A stretch of DNA of 64,000 nt from Bacteroidales bacterium Phil12 (GTDB lineage: Bacteria; Bacteroidota; Bacteroidia; Bacteroidales; P3): NCBI GenBank assembly GCA_002633275.1, contig NWBO01000069.1:16954-80953 (forward strand), read 5' to 3'. Under the pieces are notes generated by a model. The model ran no database searches and was not told the origin of the DNA. It saw only the letters and a program-made list of their open reading frames with translations. This document shows positions 36,826 to 47,338 of the stretch, in pieces. Both the position numbers and the translations under genes were made by a program. Positions within the stretch are counted from its first letter, which is position 1, and every line of letters begins with the position of its first letter.

Positions 36826-37362
36826 TTAAGTGTTATTCTTATTTACCTCTATTTTGATACACCTACGACCTTTAAGTCCAACTGCGCCATTCCAAACCAA
36901 CTCTCTCGCGAGGAGTTCAGCATCGCTTTGACTTACAGCAGTGACGACTAAAGTTTCTTTTTCCTCAAATTCTGTAGTTATATCTAACGTGTATTTATGT
37001 ATCAAGTCAATCTGATTACTTTCCAAAGCTCTGTCAACTGTATCAGAATACCAATTTATAACGGATGCAGGTGCTTTACGGATGTCTTTCAGCATTTTTA
37101 CTTTCACTGTAGCATCCGTTCCGTCAGGATTTACTTTCCGAAACCGCTTACAGCCGCACGCACAACACCATATCGGAGGACGACGAGGTATATTGTCTCC
37201 ACCCATAATGGCTTCTTTTCTGTATTGAAGTGTAAACTCAATTTCAGTCATATCTCCAGTACCATACACTATATCAACAACTCTTTAACCGCACTCCGGA
37301 CATTTTGTTGGCTTGCGTGTTACGTTGATAATTCTTGGTATTCTATCATCTTGCATACTCAT
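36826..37362 (-). pseudogene. Zinc-ribbon protein gene with an internal TAA
   Basis: From ATG 37360-37362 the frame reads MSMQDDRIPRIINVTRKPTK, then CPECG and a TAA (37285-37287, codon 26). It continues without further stops as RVVDIVYGTGDMTEIEFTLQ, then WCCACGCKRF and a C-terminal alpha/beta part, for 178 codons. The CPECG and CCACGC pairs form a probable zinc ribbon. The intact C-terminal frame (147 residues) could start at a GTG at 37269 but would lose half the zinc site. It overlaps the end of the helicase gene by 17 bases. I do not recognise a named family. Confidence 0.72.
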
Positions 37363-40062
37363 ATCTTTGAAGTATTTGCTTAATTGTTTCAACATTTGTC
37401 GTATCTGTTGTTAAAATACGGTGTGGTCGCATATTGTATTTTTCCAATGCTTGGTTTTTAATTCTATCTCGATTTTGCTGTACTTCATTATCCTTATGAA
37501 AGTGCCAACCATCCACTTCAATAGTTTGAAGCGGTTGCTTCGTAAGAGAGTTGTAGATAAGAAAATCTACATGAGAAAACGGACTTTCAACAAAAGCCTT
37601 TTCCTCTTCATTTAGCAGGCTGTTATCATTTATAAGCCTTGATAAGGGATAATGACATAATACTTCTATATTTGTTAACCCCAGTTCTGTAATAGCATTA
37701 TTCAAAGTGTCGTAAAGCAGATTTTCAGACAGATTTTCTGATACCGCAGGATGTGATGATTCGTATGCCAATCGCTCTGCTGTATATTGCTTGTATAGCA
37801 AATCAAAAACAGAATGTAACGCACTCTCTGTTACTTCAAAATTGTTGTATTGCACATAGCCAATCAATTGCCCTAAAATCGAATCTTGAGGCATTTCATT
37901 TCCGTTTGTAACAATACATAAATGAGTTTTGGCACGAGATATTGCTACATTGAGTAAATTAGCATCATCAGAAAACTCTGTAGGACTATTATCCACCATA
38001 CTCATTATAATGGTGTCACATTCTCGCCCTTGATATTTGTGTACGGTACTGGCAATGTCTTTCCCTATGGTTTTGTTAATCTCCTCTGCCTGCAATCTAT
38101 AAGGAGTGATAATACCTATACTGCCTTGATTGATATATTCGGGCAACACTTCATTCGTGATGACATCTATCTCTCGCTGATTGAAATGACCACGTGCATG
38201 ATTACCTTTAGGAGTACGCACCACCTTTAGCACATTCTTTTCAGCATTATTCTTTGTCATTGCAACAAGCTCCCCATTGTAGAATCGCTGGTTACAAAAT
38301 TCTATGATTTGAGGATGACAACGATAATGCTCACGTAATAATGTTACAGGAGCATCCTTGAACACCTCTACGCATGACTGCAAGAAGCTATGTGTGGCGG
38401 TATTGTATGCGTCTTCTATATGGTAAAAGTCTTGAATGGCACGAAAAGCTTTTTCCTCTTCCTGACTCACTACATTGGGAAGCTGTTTGTCATCACCCAC
38501 AATCACTGCGTTCATTGCGCAAGAAAGAGCCAATGTCCGGTCTTAATATCTACTTGTGAGGCTTCATCCAAGATAACATAGTCGAAAACCATATCTTTAC
38601 TGATACAGCTTTTGGCAGAATAGGTTGTGCTTAGAACCACCGGATACTCTTTCAAAAAGACTTCCGTTTTAGGCTTTATGTCCTTAATCGTAAATTGTTG
38701 CCTACTTCCGTTCTTATAGCGTTTGGCAATCTTGTTTTTAAGCAATTCAAGTGATGAAGAACGTAATTCATTAACGCTTTTCTTTATGTCAATGGATTGT
38801 AATGGGGGTGTAATGGTGCCTAATTCAGATTCTATCTCAGCTCTACGTGAATGGTAGTAAGCTGATTCCAAGCACAGAATCACTTGCTTCGGATTACGCC
38901 CTAAGAACGAATACATTTTCGTTCCCATGGATATAGACCATTTTAGGCGGAACCAAAAGCCAGGCTTTTGGTCACACTCAATCATCCTATTGTAAAGGTT
39001 GAGCAACTCCATTAGTTTGGAGGATGTCTTACCCTTTAACCATTGGTAATCAACTGTTACCTGTTGGATGTCACTATTGTATCTTTCTTCTTTCTGTAAT
39101 GCATCAAGCTCCGATCTCAATTTGGCTTGACGCATTTGGGCTTCAAAACCCCGTGAGACCGTTTCTAGTGCATGTTGTGATTGTTGTTTCACCAACTTCT
39201 CATCTATCGCCCAACCATTCATATTCGGATATTTTGGTTGGTTGGCTATAAATGCCTCTTTGTTCTCTACGCTACCTAACTTGGCAACAATAAATCCAAG
39301 ATTCTCTTTATTGAGTTTTTCTGTTACATTTTCAACAGCAGAATTATTGTTTGAAACAACGAGCACACTCTTGTCGCTCATCAATAAGTTACTGATGATG
39401 TTCAAGATTGTTTGCGTTTTACCCGTTCCAGGAGGACCTTGGATGATACTAACTTGATGTGACAAGGCTGCTTCTACTGCTGCCTTCTGACTTGCGTTAC
39501 AACCAAAAGGATAGTATATCTGTTTAGGCTCTCGGTATGAAGCCAACTTAGTTTTATCACCCAAATAGTGAGCCAACGGAACATTGTCACGCTTTACATC
39601 AATCAAGTCATATTGCGCAGATAAAATGTTTTCTTTATTATCAGTAAGCAATCCCGTCTCTGCAGCCAGTTTACGCAAGTAGTCCCACTTAGAACCTCCA
39701 TTCTTATCAATGTGGGTGCGGGTGACGTACACATCCTTCCCATCTAAATTTTCATAGTACCCATTGGTGTAGGTTACATGAAAGAATGTATGTCGTTCAT
39801 CTGAAAAACAAAGCAACTTTGCAACATTGGAGATGTGCTTATTATGGATGTATAAACCTTTCTCATTTAAGTCGATAGACTCTGGATTTGTCAGGAATAG
39901 TAGCCTTGAATGGTTATAATTAAACATTTGTGGTGAATACGAGAACCGAACAGTCCAAAGGCCGTTCTTGTTATCGCTTATAGATGAGACTTGTTCTGTG
40001 ATAAACATCCGTTTATCGCCACGTCTCTCTAAGTCTACTATCATGTATAATTGCGAATCCAT
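37346..40062 (-). pseudogene. SF1 DNA/RNA helicase with C-terminal nuclease domain, split by a frameshift
   Basis: Two adjoining frames (38512-40062, 516 residues; 37346-38533, 395 residues) form one UPF1/Dna2-like superfamily 1 helicase. The first has Walker A QGPPGTGKTQTI and ends at motif II VILDEASQVD. The second resumes with VGDDKQLPNV (motif III), LREHYRCHPQIIEFCNQRFY, TVHKYQGRECD and LNVAISRAKTHLCIV. One base is missing near 38533-38536 (KTG then ALALSCAMNAV). The end (SHVDFLIYN, IEVDGWHFHKDN, RDRIKNQALEKYNM) is a PD-(D/E)xK Vsr/DUF559-like nuclease. It starts 17 bases after the KAP gene. Probably inactive unless frameshifting occurs. Confidence 0.85.
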
Positions 40063-40079
40063 AGCAGAAATGCATTTTT

Positions 40080-43000
40080 TTATTTCTTATCTTTTATAAG
40101 TTTCCAATATTTTGCAAGCATCCAAATTTCTGAAGATTCGTTGCCATTAGCTTCAGCTAACTGCTTGATTTTCCTCTTAAAATCATCAGGTTTTTTGAAT
40201 GAAAGCATCTGTCTGTTTTTATTAAGGATACTAATTATTGCATCATCTTCTAATACCTCTGTAACTAAAAACTTAAACAAGTAATCTTGATAAGTCTCCA
40301 AGTCGTTCCCTACATATTGGAAAATCCAAGGAGCTAATGCAATTACCTTTCCTTTGGTTGACTGATTTGTATTGAATTTATTTAGGGTGTCTATAAAGAA
40401 ATTTTTCACGTCACAACCTAGGATATTACATATAGACAATAACTTATCAATAATACCTTGATTAGCAATGGCAGTATTATTAGTTACACAACTATTTATC
40501 TGCTCTTTTATCGCATCAAACAAGTTTTGATTAATTTCTGGGTGGTACATGACATAATAATCAGCTAAAGTGTGCGTGTTTTTCAAGTCATCACACCAAA
40601 CCTCTTGAGATTTGCTTTGCAAAGTTGAATTTAGAGCATTTAATATTGCAACTGATAAATCATTTTTTACATTAAGGCAGTCTTTTATTAGTTCCGGAGA
40701 GAAAACATCTTCACCTTTATAGTGAACAGACCATCCATCAAGTTTAGTCAACAAAGCCTTGGCTTCAAGTGAATAATGAACTTTTATAGATGTATAATTT
40801 TCCAAGCAATTTGTGATTGATGCTCTACTATGAGCATTATAGCTATTGGTCAAATGTCTTACAACACTATTTGTTAGTTTACTATCGTATGAACTATAAC
40901 TTACTAATAGATCACCATAATTGATATACCATTTAATGGTATTTGAGATAGAAATAATATCTTGGTCAGAGGGTGAAGATAGCATTGTAGAATATGGACT
41001 GTATCCTTTATACTGGTACGAGCCGCATTTGGACATACCAATGCATATTAAATCATAGAATATTGGATTCTTACTATCGATGCTATTCAATATATTATAG
41101 ATAGCCGAGTCGGCCATTATAGAATCTGCATTTTCTATATAGGTTCGAATCTCTTTCAGTCGCTCAATACATACTCTAACATCATCTACGTTGTTACCAG
41201 AGGATTTTAGATTTTCGAGCAGTTTTTTCTCAAAGCGATTCAATTTATATTCATGAGCTAATGTCTTATTGATAAATATGGATTTCCAATCCGAAATACT
41301 TAAATCAGAAAGGTATTCGTCTAAATCTTCTTCAGGACAATAATATCCATAGTCATTGTATGAATCTTTCGTGATTTGAGTAAGTTTCACGAACAATGCA
41401 GGTGATATTTGCCATAAACATTCAAGGACACAATCTAAATGAAATGAGTCTACTTTCCGCAAGGCATCAATGCCTTGTATATAAGTCTGGCAATCAAAAC
41501 TATCTTCCTTTATGCTTTGGTATTGTTTAATCAGCATAGAGATATAGTTTTTCCTACCTGTTTGTGATATATGAGAAAGTAAGATTGTGTGGAAAGGTTT
41601 GTAACGTGTGAAGTCTGCTTTTAATGAGTGAATACGATGGTACAGACATTGCCAAATATAATCGAGAACGCCTTTCTCAATATTAGATAAATCAGCCTTT
41701 TCGAGTGCTATTGTCGCATTCTCAATGTTTGTGACATCTAGAATAGTCATTTCTGCAATACTTTTAAAGGTAGAGTTATCTTTGGCTAATTGGTTAATTA
41801 TTTCCACTTCATTATTATCGAGAGCTGTTTTCATCTGCCGAGTAAAAACAATATCCATTGATTTCTCTACAGGTAGCTGATAATGTATAGCCGACATAAA
41901 TTTAGGCATATCGGTATCATTACTATAAAGGCAAGACAAATTCCCTAAAAATGAAGGAGACAAAAGTTCTATTGACGGTTTAGCTGAAATTTCATCCTTG
42001 CCAAAAATGTATAATGCTAAGTATCTATCAGGAATAGATAAATCAGAGTTAAACTTCAATGTAATTAGTTCGTTTATAAAAGCAATGATGTTGCGAGGTG
42101 TAATTTCTGGGGTCATAGCGTCATATATTTGCGTAACCTCCTTATCTGGAGATGCTCCTTTGCCAAAGGCTTCTTTCCATTTTTGATAGAAAAATGCTTT
42201 CCAATCAGACATGATAGGAGGAGCTACACGATGTACCACACTAAATGTCTTGTTAATAAAGTCATTGCCGTAACAATAGCTATTATCGGTATTATCTTCC
42301 GATTTGAAGGCATTTATGATATGTGAACGGTCAAATGGTACAATTATAACAAGATTATCAAAAGACTCTTCTGCAAAAAAAGAGTGTATAGCAGCCCAAA
42401 ACTCTTGTACTTTAGCAATAGGAAGCCTATCCATGTTGTCAAAAACAAGAATTACTTTTTTACTATCCCTGATACTCCCATCTAACTGATGCATCCATTC
42501 CTTAAATTGTGAAGATGAAGGTTCTTTTTCAGAAATCACTTCATAAGTTGATTCTTCAGAAATTTTACCCTTGTACACAAGAAATAATTCCTCAAAGTAA
42601 GACGAGAATGATGTGGTTCCTGTTATTCCATATTTTTTATCATCGCAATGCTTTTTATAAACAACATAAACGATACCAACAATGTAAGGTATCATAGACG
42701 TAAGAATTTTTCCCAAAATACAATTGTCTGGGACTAAAGAAACAAGCCAATTTATTAATGGGGTTAATGCCACTAATAACATACCGACTTTAATAGTTGT
42801 GCTAAGTCTTGGAACCTTTTTGTTATGAGTGCTTTTCTTTTTGGAAAGAAGTTCGTTAAGTTTTAGTTGCCAAGAGTTGTCAAGACATTCATAGTCATTA
42901 ATCAGAGATTTTGTTATTTCCTCTAATATGGTACGGCGTTGTAAATCGGAACTGTGCCCCCAAGCATCATAGGTGATAAATGGAAACATTTGTTTCTTTT

Positions 43001-43241
43001 TATCACTTATCCCTGCATTGAGTTCATTAGAAATGAGCTTTACTAAATTTGATTTACCTGATCCCCATCCACCATCAATTCCAATCATTTGGCAATGGTT
43101 ACCATTTTTAATCTGTTGAGCAATTCTTTTAGATATTGCTTCATGAGATTTACCTATAAATAGGTCTTCACCGGCAGGTGTCGTTCTTAAATACGAAGGA
43201 TGCTCTGTAATCATGTTCCTATTCAAAGAATTAAATACCAT
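40080..43241 (-). CDS. KAP-family P-loop NTPase with two transmembrane helices
   Basis: A 1053-residue protein. Walker A GGWGSGKS is at about 57-64, and Walker B ILVFDNMDRLP at about 265-273. Between them two hydrophobic helices lie at about 149-170 and 175-196 (MLLVALTPLINWLVSLV and ILTSMIPYIVGIVYVVY). This insertion of membrane helices into the ATPase domain is the hallmark of KAP NTPases (Kidins220/PifA family). PifA of plasmid F excludes phage T7. The C-terminal 700 residues are helical, without recognised motifs. The gene starts 33 bases after res and ends 17 bases before the helicase gene. A membrane-located abortive role is inferred. Confidence 0.85.
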   Translation of the reverse strand: MVFNSLNRNMITEHPSYLRTTPAGEDLFIGKSHEAISKRIAQQIKNGNHCQMIGIDGGWGSGKSNLVKLISNELNAGISDKKKQMFPFITYDAWGHSSDLQRRTILEEITKSLINDYECLDNSWQLKLNELLSKKKSTHNKKVPRLSTTIKVGMLLVALTPLINWLVSLVPDNCILGKILTSMIPYIVGIVYVVYKKHCDDKKYGITGTTSFSSYFEELFLVYKGKISEESTYEVISEKEPSSSQFKEWMHQLDGSIRDSKKVILVFDNMDRLPIAKVQEFWAAIHSFFAEESFDNLVIIVPFDRSHIINAFKSEDNTDNSYCYGNDFINKTFSVVHRVAPPIMSDWKAFFYQKWKEAFGKGASPDKEVTQIYDAMTPEITPRNIIAFINELITLKFNSDLSIPDRYLALYIFGKDEISAKPSIELLSPSFLGNLSCLYSNDTDMPKFMSAIHYQLPVEKSMDIVFTRQMKTALDNNEVEIINQLAKDNSTFKSIAEMTILDVTNIENATIALEKADLSNIEKGVLDYIWQCLYHRIHSLKADFTRYKPFHTILLSHISQTGRKNYISMLIKQYQSIKEDSFDCQTYIQGIDALRKVDSFHLDCVLECLWQISPALFVKLTQITKDSYNDYGYYCPEEDLDEYLSDLSISDWKSIFINKTLAHEYKLNRFEKKLLENLKSSGNNVDDVRVCIERLKEIRTYIENADSIMADSAIYNILNSIDSKNPIFYDLICIGMSKCGSYQYKGYSPYSTMLSSPSDQDIISISNTIKWYINYGDLLVSYSSYDSKLTNSVVRHLTNSYNAHSRASITNCLENYTSIKVHYSLEAKALLTKLDGWSVHYKGEDVFSPELIKDCLNVKNDLSVAILNALNSTLQSKSQEVWCDDLKNTHTLADYYVMYHPEINQNLFDAIKEQINSCVTNNTAIANQGIIDKLLSICNILGCDVKNFFIDTLNKFNTNQSTKGKVIALAPWIFQYVGNDLETYQDYLFKFLVTEVLEDDAIISILNKNRQMLSFKKPDDFKRKIKQLAEANGNESSEIWMLAKYWKLIKDKK

Positions 43242-43265
43242 GTAGAGGGTGGTTCCTCTACATGG
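43238..43265 (-). promoter_or_regulatory. Hairpin enclosing the KAP start codon
   Basis: A perfect 11-bp stem (43238-43248 with 43255-43265) and a 6-base loop occupy the short gap between res and the KAP gene. The ATG at 43239-43241 lies inside the stem. There is only a weak T-rich tract after it, so it fits translational control or partial attenuation better than full termination. Confidence 0.6.
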
Positions 43266-43274
43266 AAGATTATA

Positions 43275-46200
43275 TTACTTCGTTACCGCATTATACAAAT
43301 CCTGATATGTCTTTACCACGCTATATACCACCTCGCCTGTGCTGATGGCAGCAAAGTGGCGACGGGCACATTCTATCTTAGCCTCTTCCGCCTTGCGTAG
43401 TTGAGATACTTCTATGTCGTTGCCTTTGGTTTCTGCCACAAAGTAAACGTGTTTCACGCTACCTTCACGGAATGCAACTGCCCAGTCTGGATTGTATTTA
43501 CCCATAGGGGTATTGATATAGAATCCTCCTGGCAGTTTGGTGTAAACCACCACATCGTATTCCTTTTCCAATGATTCGGCAAAGGAACGCTCAATACCTT
43601 GGCTGTCTAAAAACACTAAATCGTACAACGATTTTTCACTCTCAATAGCATCCTTACCTAATGTACCACGCAGAGTTGCTTCCTCGAAAATGTCGCTATC
43701 AAATGTATTGTTTCGCTTCTCATAGCGGATGTGCTGTATTAGGGAGATTGCTTTGCAATCGTTGATGATACGCCCGGACTTAATGATAAACTCTTCAGGG
43801 TTGAGCTTGAACTGATGGAAGGTGGTAGGTTTGATGCCTTGCAAGATGGCTACAATGGTTCTTCGTGTCAAACCGGTAGCTTGCACCAATTCGCCAACGA
43901 GGTCGTATGTAACGCCACTTCCCACAGCCTCAGTCACATGGATGGTTCTTACTTTGGCTGCTGACATAGCGGTGCCGGCTTCCAATTCCTCACGGTCACG
44001 GATGCCTTCCATTCCTCCGCTTTCCACCACGATGCGGATTTCTGTTACGTTCAGATGTTTGTCCAGTTCATCGATGGCGTTCTTTATCAGTTTAGAGGTC
44101 TCGAAGTTCACATTATAATAAGTACGCGTATTGATGCGTTTCCAAAGCTCCTGCCACTCCTTCTTGTGGAAGTTGTCGGCATTGAATTTCGCCTCTTTCT
44201 TTTCCCTTCCGTTGGTAGGCTTCACACTGTCGGGGTCGAATACCTTATCCAGCTGTTTGATGATAAATGATTTTAGTTCGTTTGCCTCGCCAAAATCAAG
44301 CTGTCTGGCTTTTTTCTCATCAAAATACTTCTGGATAAGTTTGCCTTTCTTGATATACCCTTGGGCTATCAACTCTTCGTGAATATCTACTGCCTGTTGT
44401 GTGGAGATTTTTATTGTTGTTCCGTTTTCTGTTTGCGACATTGCATCGGTAAACAGATTGGCTGTAACTATCACGGGACGAGTATCGCAAGCCTCGGCTA
44501 TTTCGGTCTGCAACTGCTTGGCAAAGTTATCATAGCTTTCGCTGGCAATAACTGTCAGAATGTTGGTATTGAATACGGCATCACCCAATACATCGGCATC
44601 TTGTCTTTCTCCGTTGGCATTGACACAAAGACGCATACCGCGTCCCACTTCCTGACGCTTCTTTATCTCGTTGACAGTGTCTTTCAGCGTACAAATTTGG
44701 AACACGTTAGGGTTATCCCAACCCTCTTTCAATGCAGAGTGAGAGAAAATGAAACGCACTGGGCACTCTTGGCTAAGCAAACGCTCCTTATCTTTCATAA
44801 TCAGGTTGAAACCACGCTCCTCGTTTTCACCTTCCTTGTTCTTAGATTCTACGCTAACTCCTTTTTTGTCCACGGAGAAGTAGCCGTCGTGAATGTTGTC
44901 GCACGCATTCTTAGGGTCGGACAGAAAACGCATATAAGCTCCATCCGTAAATGTAGGCATCATTTCTTGTAAGGCTCTTTGGTATTCCTCCTCAAACATC
45001 TCGGCAAACTTTCCTTTCTCCACACCTTCTTTGCTGTAGATGCGGTAGTTATCCACATGGTCGATGAAGAACAGCGAGAGCACCTTGATATGTTTGGGGA
45101 ACAACTGACGTTCACGTTCCAAATGTGTTTTGATGGTCTCACGTATCTGCATACGGCGTACCAACTCTTCGTTGGCCGCACCTACGATGTCCCCTTCATG
45201 AAGCGTCAGTCCGTTCAGGAAATGAATTGTGCCGGTCAGTCCGTCAATGCGCTCCACAATGTAGTTGTCCTCGTATTCGTGCAGTCCGCCACTTTGTTCT
45301 TTCAGGTTGAAGCCTTCGTTTACTAAACGAATCACCTGACGGGTGCCGCTGTTTGTTTTCATGTCGAAACCGATGCGTGCCTGCGGATTGCCTTTGCTAA
45401 TAATGATTTCATCCAGATAGACATAGCCGTTGGTAGCGGTGGAGCCCAACTGATGCACACCACGCACTTCCACTTTCTTTACAAGTTTCTTGTTGTAGGC
45501 ATCAATGGCATCCAAACGGAACACCATATTATACATGTCGTCCTTGCGGTTGGTGGCACTATACAGAACCTTGAACAACGGATTGAACAGCTGGATGCCC
45601 TTTCGGGTGGCATTGCCCTTGTCTGTACCCAAAACACTCTGCGGCTCATCAATTATCATGATGGGATTGGTTTTGGCAAGGATGTCGATGGGACGACGCG
45701 ACCCGAACTCGTCACGGCGCGAGAAGATTATACGTGCGGCAGCATCTCCACTGCGTCCTTCCTTGTTCTTCTCTTCGTTCATCGAGGCATTGAAGGCTTG
45801 CGTGTTGATAACCATCACGTGGATGCCGTTATCCTGGGCAAAGCCGTCAATCTTGGAGAGCTGCTTGGAGTTATAGATGAAGTATTGCATCCGTTTGCCA
45901 TACTCTCCGGCAAAATGTTCTGCCATGCTTTCAAAGCTCTTGAACACACCCTCGCGGATGGCAATGCTGGGTACCACAATGATGAACTTGCTCCAGCCGT
46001 AGCGTTGGTTCAGCTCATACATGGTTTTGATGTAGGTATAGGTCTTACCTGTACCCGTCTCCATTTCCACGGTAAGGGTCAATCCCTCGCCTTGGATATG
46101 TTCAATAGGCTTCAAGCCTTGCGCCATCTGTATGGTGCGGATATTCTCGCACTGGCTTTCACGGTCGAGCACAATGGGGGCGTTGCCGAAACCCTCCACA

Positions 46201-46337
46201 TTGAAGAAATCGCTTTTGGTACCTTGGTTCACAAGGAAGTTGCTCAGTCCGTCGCTCTTGGGCTGACCTTGGAACACATCCGTCACGCAACGGGCGGCTT
46301 CTGCCTGGAATCGTTGGTGTTTGTATTTAATTTTCAT
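43275..46337 (-). CDS. res: Type III restriction enzyme, Res subunit
   Basis: A 1020-residue superfamily 2 translocase-nuclease. The N-terminus KHQRFQAEAARCVTDVFQGQ is the Q-motif region, Walker A is METGTGKTYTYI (about 92), motif II is IMIIDEPQSV, and later motifs include RFIFSHSALKEGWDNPNVFQ and QEVGRGMRLCV. The C-terminal endonuclease has YNPDWAVAF (Asp about 951) and AETKG (Glu about 969, Lys about 971), a PD-(D/E)xK site. With Mod it cleaves DNA with paired unmodified sites. Its start overlaps the end of rhuM by 11 bases. No lesions are visible. Confidence 0.95.
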   Translation of the reverse strand: MKIKYKHQRFQAEAARCVTDVFQGQPKSDGLSNFLVNQGTKSDFFNVEGFGNAPIVLDRESQCENIRTIQMAQGLKPIEHIQGEGLTLTVEMETGTGKTYTYIKTMYELNQRYGWSKFIIVVPSIAIREGVFKSFESMAEHFAGEYGKRMQYFIYNSKQLSKIDGFAQDNGIHVMVINTQAFNASMNEEKNKEGRSGDAAARIIFSRRDEFGSRRPIDILAKTNPIMIIDEPQSVLGTDKGNATRKGIQLFNPLFKVLYSATNRKDDMYNMVFRLDAIDAYNKKLVKKVEVRGVHQLGSTATNGYVYLDEIIISKGNPQARIGFDMKTNSGTRQVIRLVNEGFNLKEQSGGLHEYEDNYIVERIDGLTGTIHFLNGLTLHEGDIVGAANEELVRRMQIRETIKTHLERERQLFPKHIKVLSLFFIDHVDNYRIYSKEGVEKGKFAEMFEEEYQRALQEMMPTFTDGAYMRFLSDPKNACDNIHDGYFSVDKKGVSVESKNKEGENEERGFNLIMKDKERLLSQECPVRFIFSHSALKEGWDNPNVFQICTLKDTVNEIKKRQEVGRGMRLCVNANGERQDADVLGDAVFNTNILTVIASESYDNFAKQLQTEIAEACDTRPVIVTANLFTDAMSQTENGTTIKISTQQAVDIHEELIAQGYIKKGKLIQKYFDEKKARQLDFGEANELKSFIIKQLDKVFDPDSVKPTNGREKKEAKFNADNFHKKEWQELWKRINTRTYYNVNFETSKLIKNAIDELDKHLNVTEIRIVVESGGMEGIRDREELEAGTAMSAAKVRTIHVTEAVGSGVTYDLVGELVQATGLTRRTIVAILQGIKPTTFHQFKLNPEEFIIKSGRIINDCKAISLIQHIRYEKRNNTFDSDIFEEATLRGTLGKDAIESEKSLYDLVFLDSQGIERSFAESLEKEYDVVVYTKLPGGFYINTPMGKYNPDWAVAFREGSVKHVYFVAETKGNDIEVSQLRKAEEAKIECARRHFAAISTGEVVYSVVKTYQDLYNAVTK

Positions 46338-47328
46338 TACGCTCTCCTTTCTTTCCTATATTACCAATTCGTTTGATGGAGTCCAGATAATCCTGTTCCA
46401 CATCACTGATGGTGCGCTGTTTGTATTTGCGGTATTCATTGGTAGCATGTTCCATAGCCTCTGTGTGTGATACCTTGCCTGAATCCAATAACAGTTGTTC
46501 TCCCGACATGGTAAGAATCCTGTCCAGATAGTTTGCCCAATCGTTCATCGTCATTGGTTGCTCCCGTTCTGCCTGACGCTCTGCAAAGTCTAAATATCCG
46601 GACACCAACTGCCCCATGGCACGAAGTTCCTTCTCATCCATATAATTCTTGGCTGTGCGAGCTTCTGACAGAGTAGGCTGATTCCCTTTGAATGTAAGCA
46701 ATCCCATAAAATCCTTTTCGGCATCGGCACGTTCTACAATCAGTTCGGCTGCCGTATGGCCGTGTATGGCATAGTGTATCTTGTTCTGCACTTTCTTGAA
46801 AAACTCTTGCGAAACGGAGGCTCTTGGGTCATAGTCGATACTGGTGGCATAAATTTCCAATACTTGGCGGTATAGCACCTTTTCTGTAGCACGGATGTCC
46901 CGGATGCGTTCCAACAGCTCTTTCCAATAGCCACCGCCTCCAAGTTGTTTCAGTCGTTCATCGTCAAGAGCGAAACCTTTAATCATATACTCTTTTAACC
47001 GCTGCGTAGCCCATTGACGAAAACGGGTTGCTATGATAGAGCGTATGCGATAACCAAGGGCGATAATCATATCCAGATTGTAGTATGCTGTCATATATGA
47101 TTTACCGTCGGAGGCAGTTGTTCGGAATTTCCGAACAACTGAATCTTCTTGTAATTCACCCTCTTCAAATATGTGCTTAATATGCTCGCTTACGTTCGAT
47201 TTACTAGTTTGATACAGCTCGCACATTTGCGCTTGCGTAAGCCATAAAGTCTCGTCTTCTAATTTTACATCTATCTTGGTCAAGCCTTCGCTATCCGTAT
47301 AGATGAGTATTTTGTTGTTCTCTTCCAT
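46327..47328 (-). CDS. rhuM: RhuM-family protein located between mod and res
   Basis: A 333-residue protein of the RhuM/virulence-protein family: WLTQAQMCELYQTSKSNVSE is an HTH-like start, then HIFEEGELQEDSVVRKFRTT, YYNLDMIIALGYRIRS and TRFRQWATQRLKEYMIKGFA. It lies 10 bases after mod and overlaps res by 11 bases, so it is an integral part of the restriction operon. RhuM proteins are often found in restriction and other defence loci, but their biochemical role is not settled. The N-terminal DNA-binding region suggests a regulator or an adaptor. Confidence 0.88.
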   Translation of the reverse strand: MEENNKILIYTDSEGLTKIDVKLEDETLWLTQAQMCELYQTSKSNVSEHIKHIFEEGELQEDSVVRKFRTTASDGKSYMTAYYNLDMIIALGYRIRSIIATRFRQWATQRLKEYMIKGFALDDERLKQLGGGGYWKELLERIRDIRATEKVLYRQVLEIYATSIDYDPRASVSQEFFKKVQNKIHYAIHGHTAAELIVERADAEKDFMGLLTFKGNQPTLSEARTAKNYMDEKELRAMGQLVSGYLDFAERQAEREQPMTMNDWANYLDRILTMSGEQLLLDSGKVSHTEAMEHATNEYRKYKQRTISDVEQDYLDSIKRIGNIGKKGERNEN

Positions 47329-47338
47329 AACAGCGAAT

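Noticed and set aside
33772..37287. Stop-codon reassignment as an explanation for the in-frame TAA and TGA codons
   Set aside because: The same codons end intact core genes throughout the window, and several lesions are frameshifts, which recoding cannot explain.
45453..46376. A 307-residue plus-strand open frame opposite res
   Set aside because: It is the antisense shadow of the well-supported res gene and has no domain of its own.
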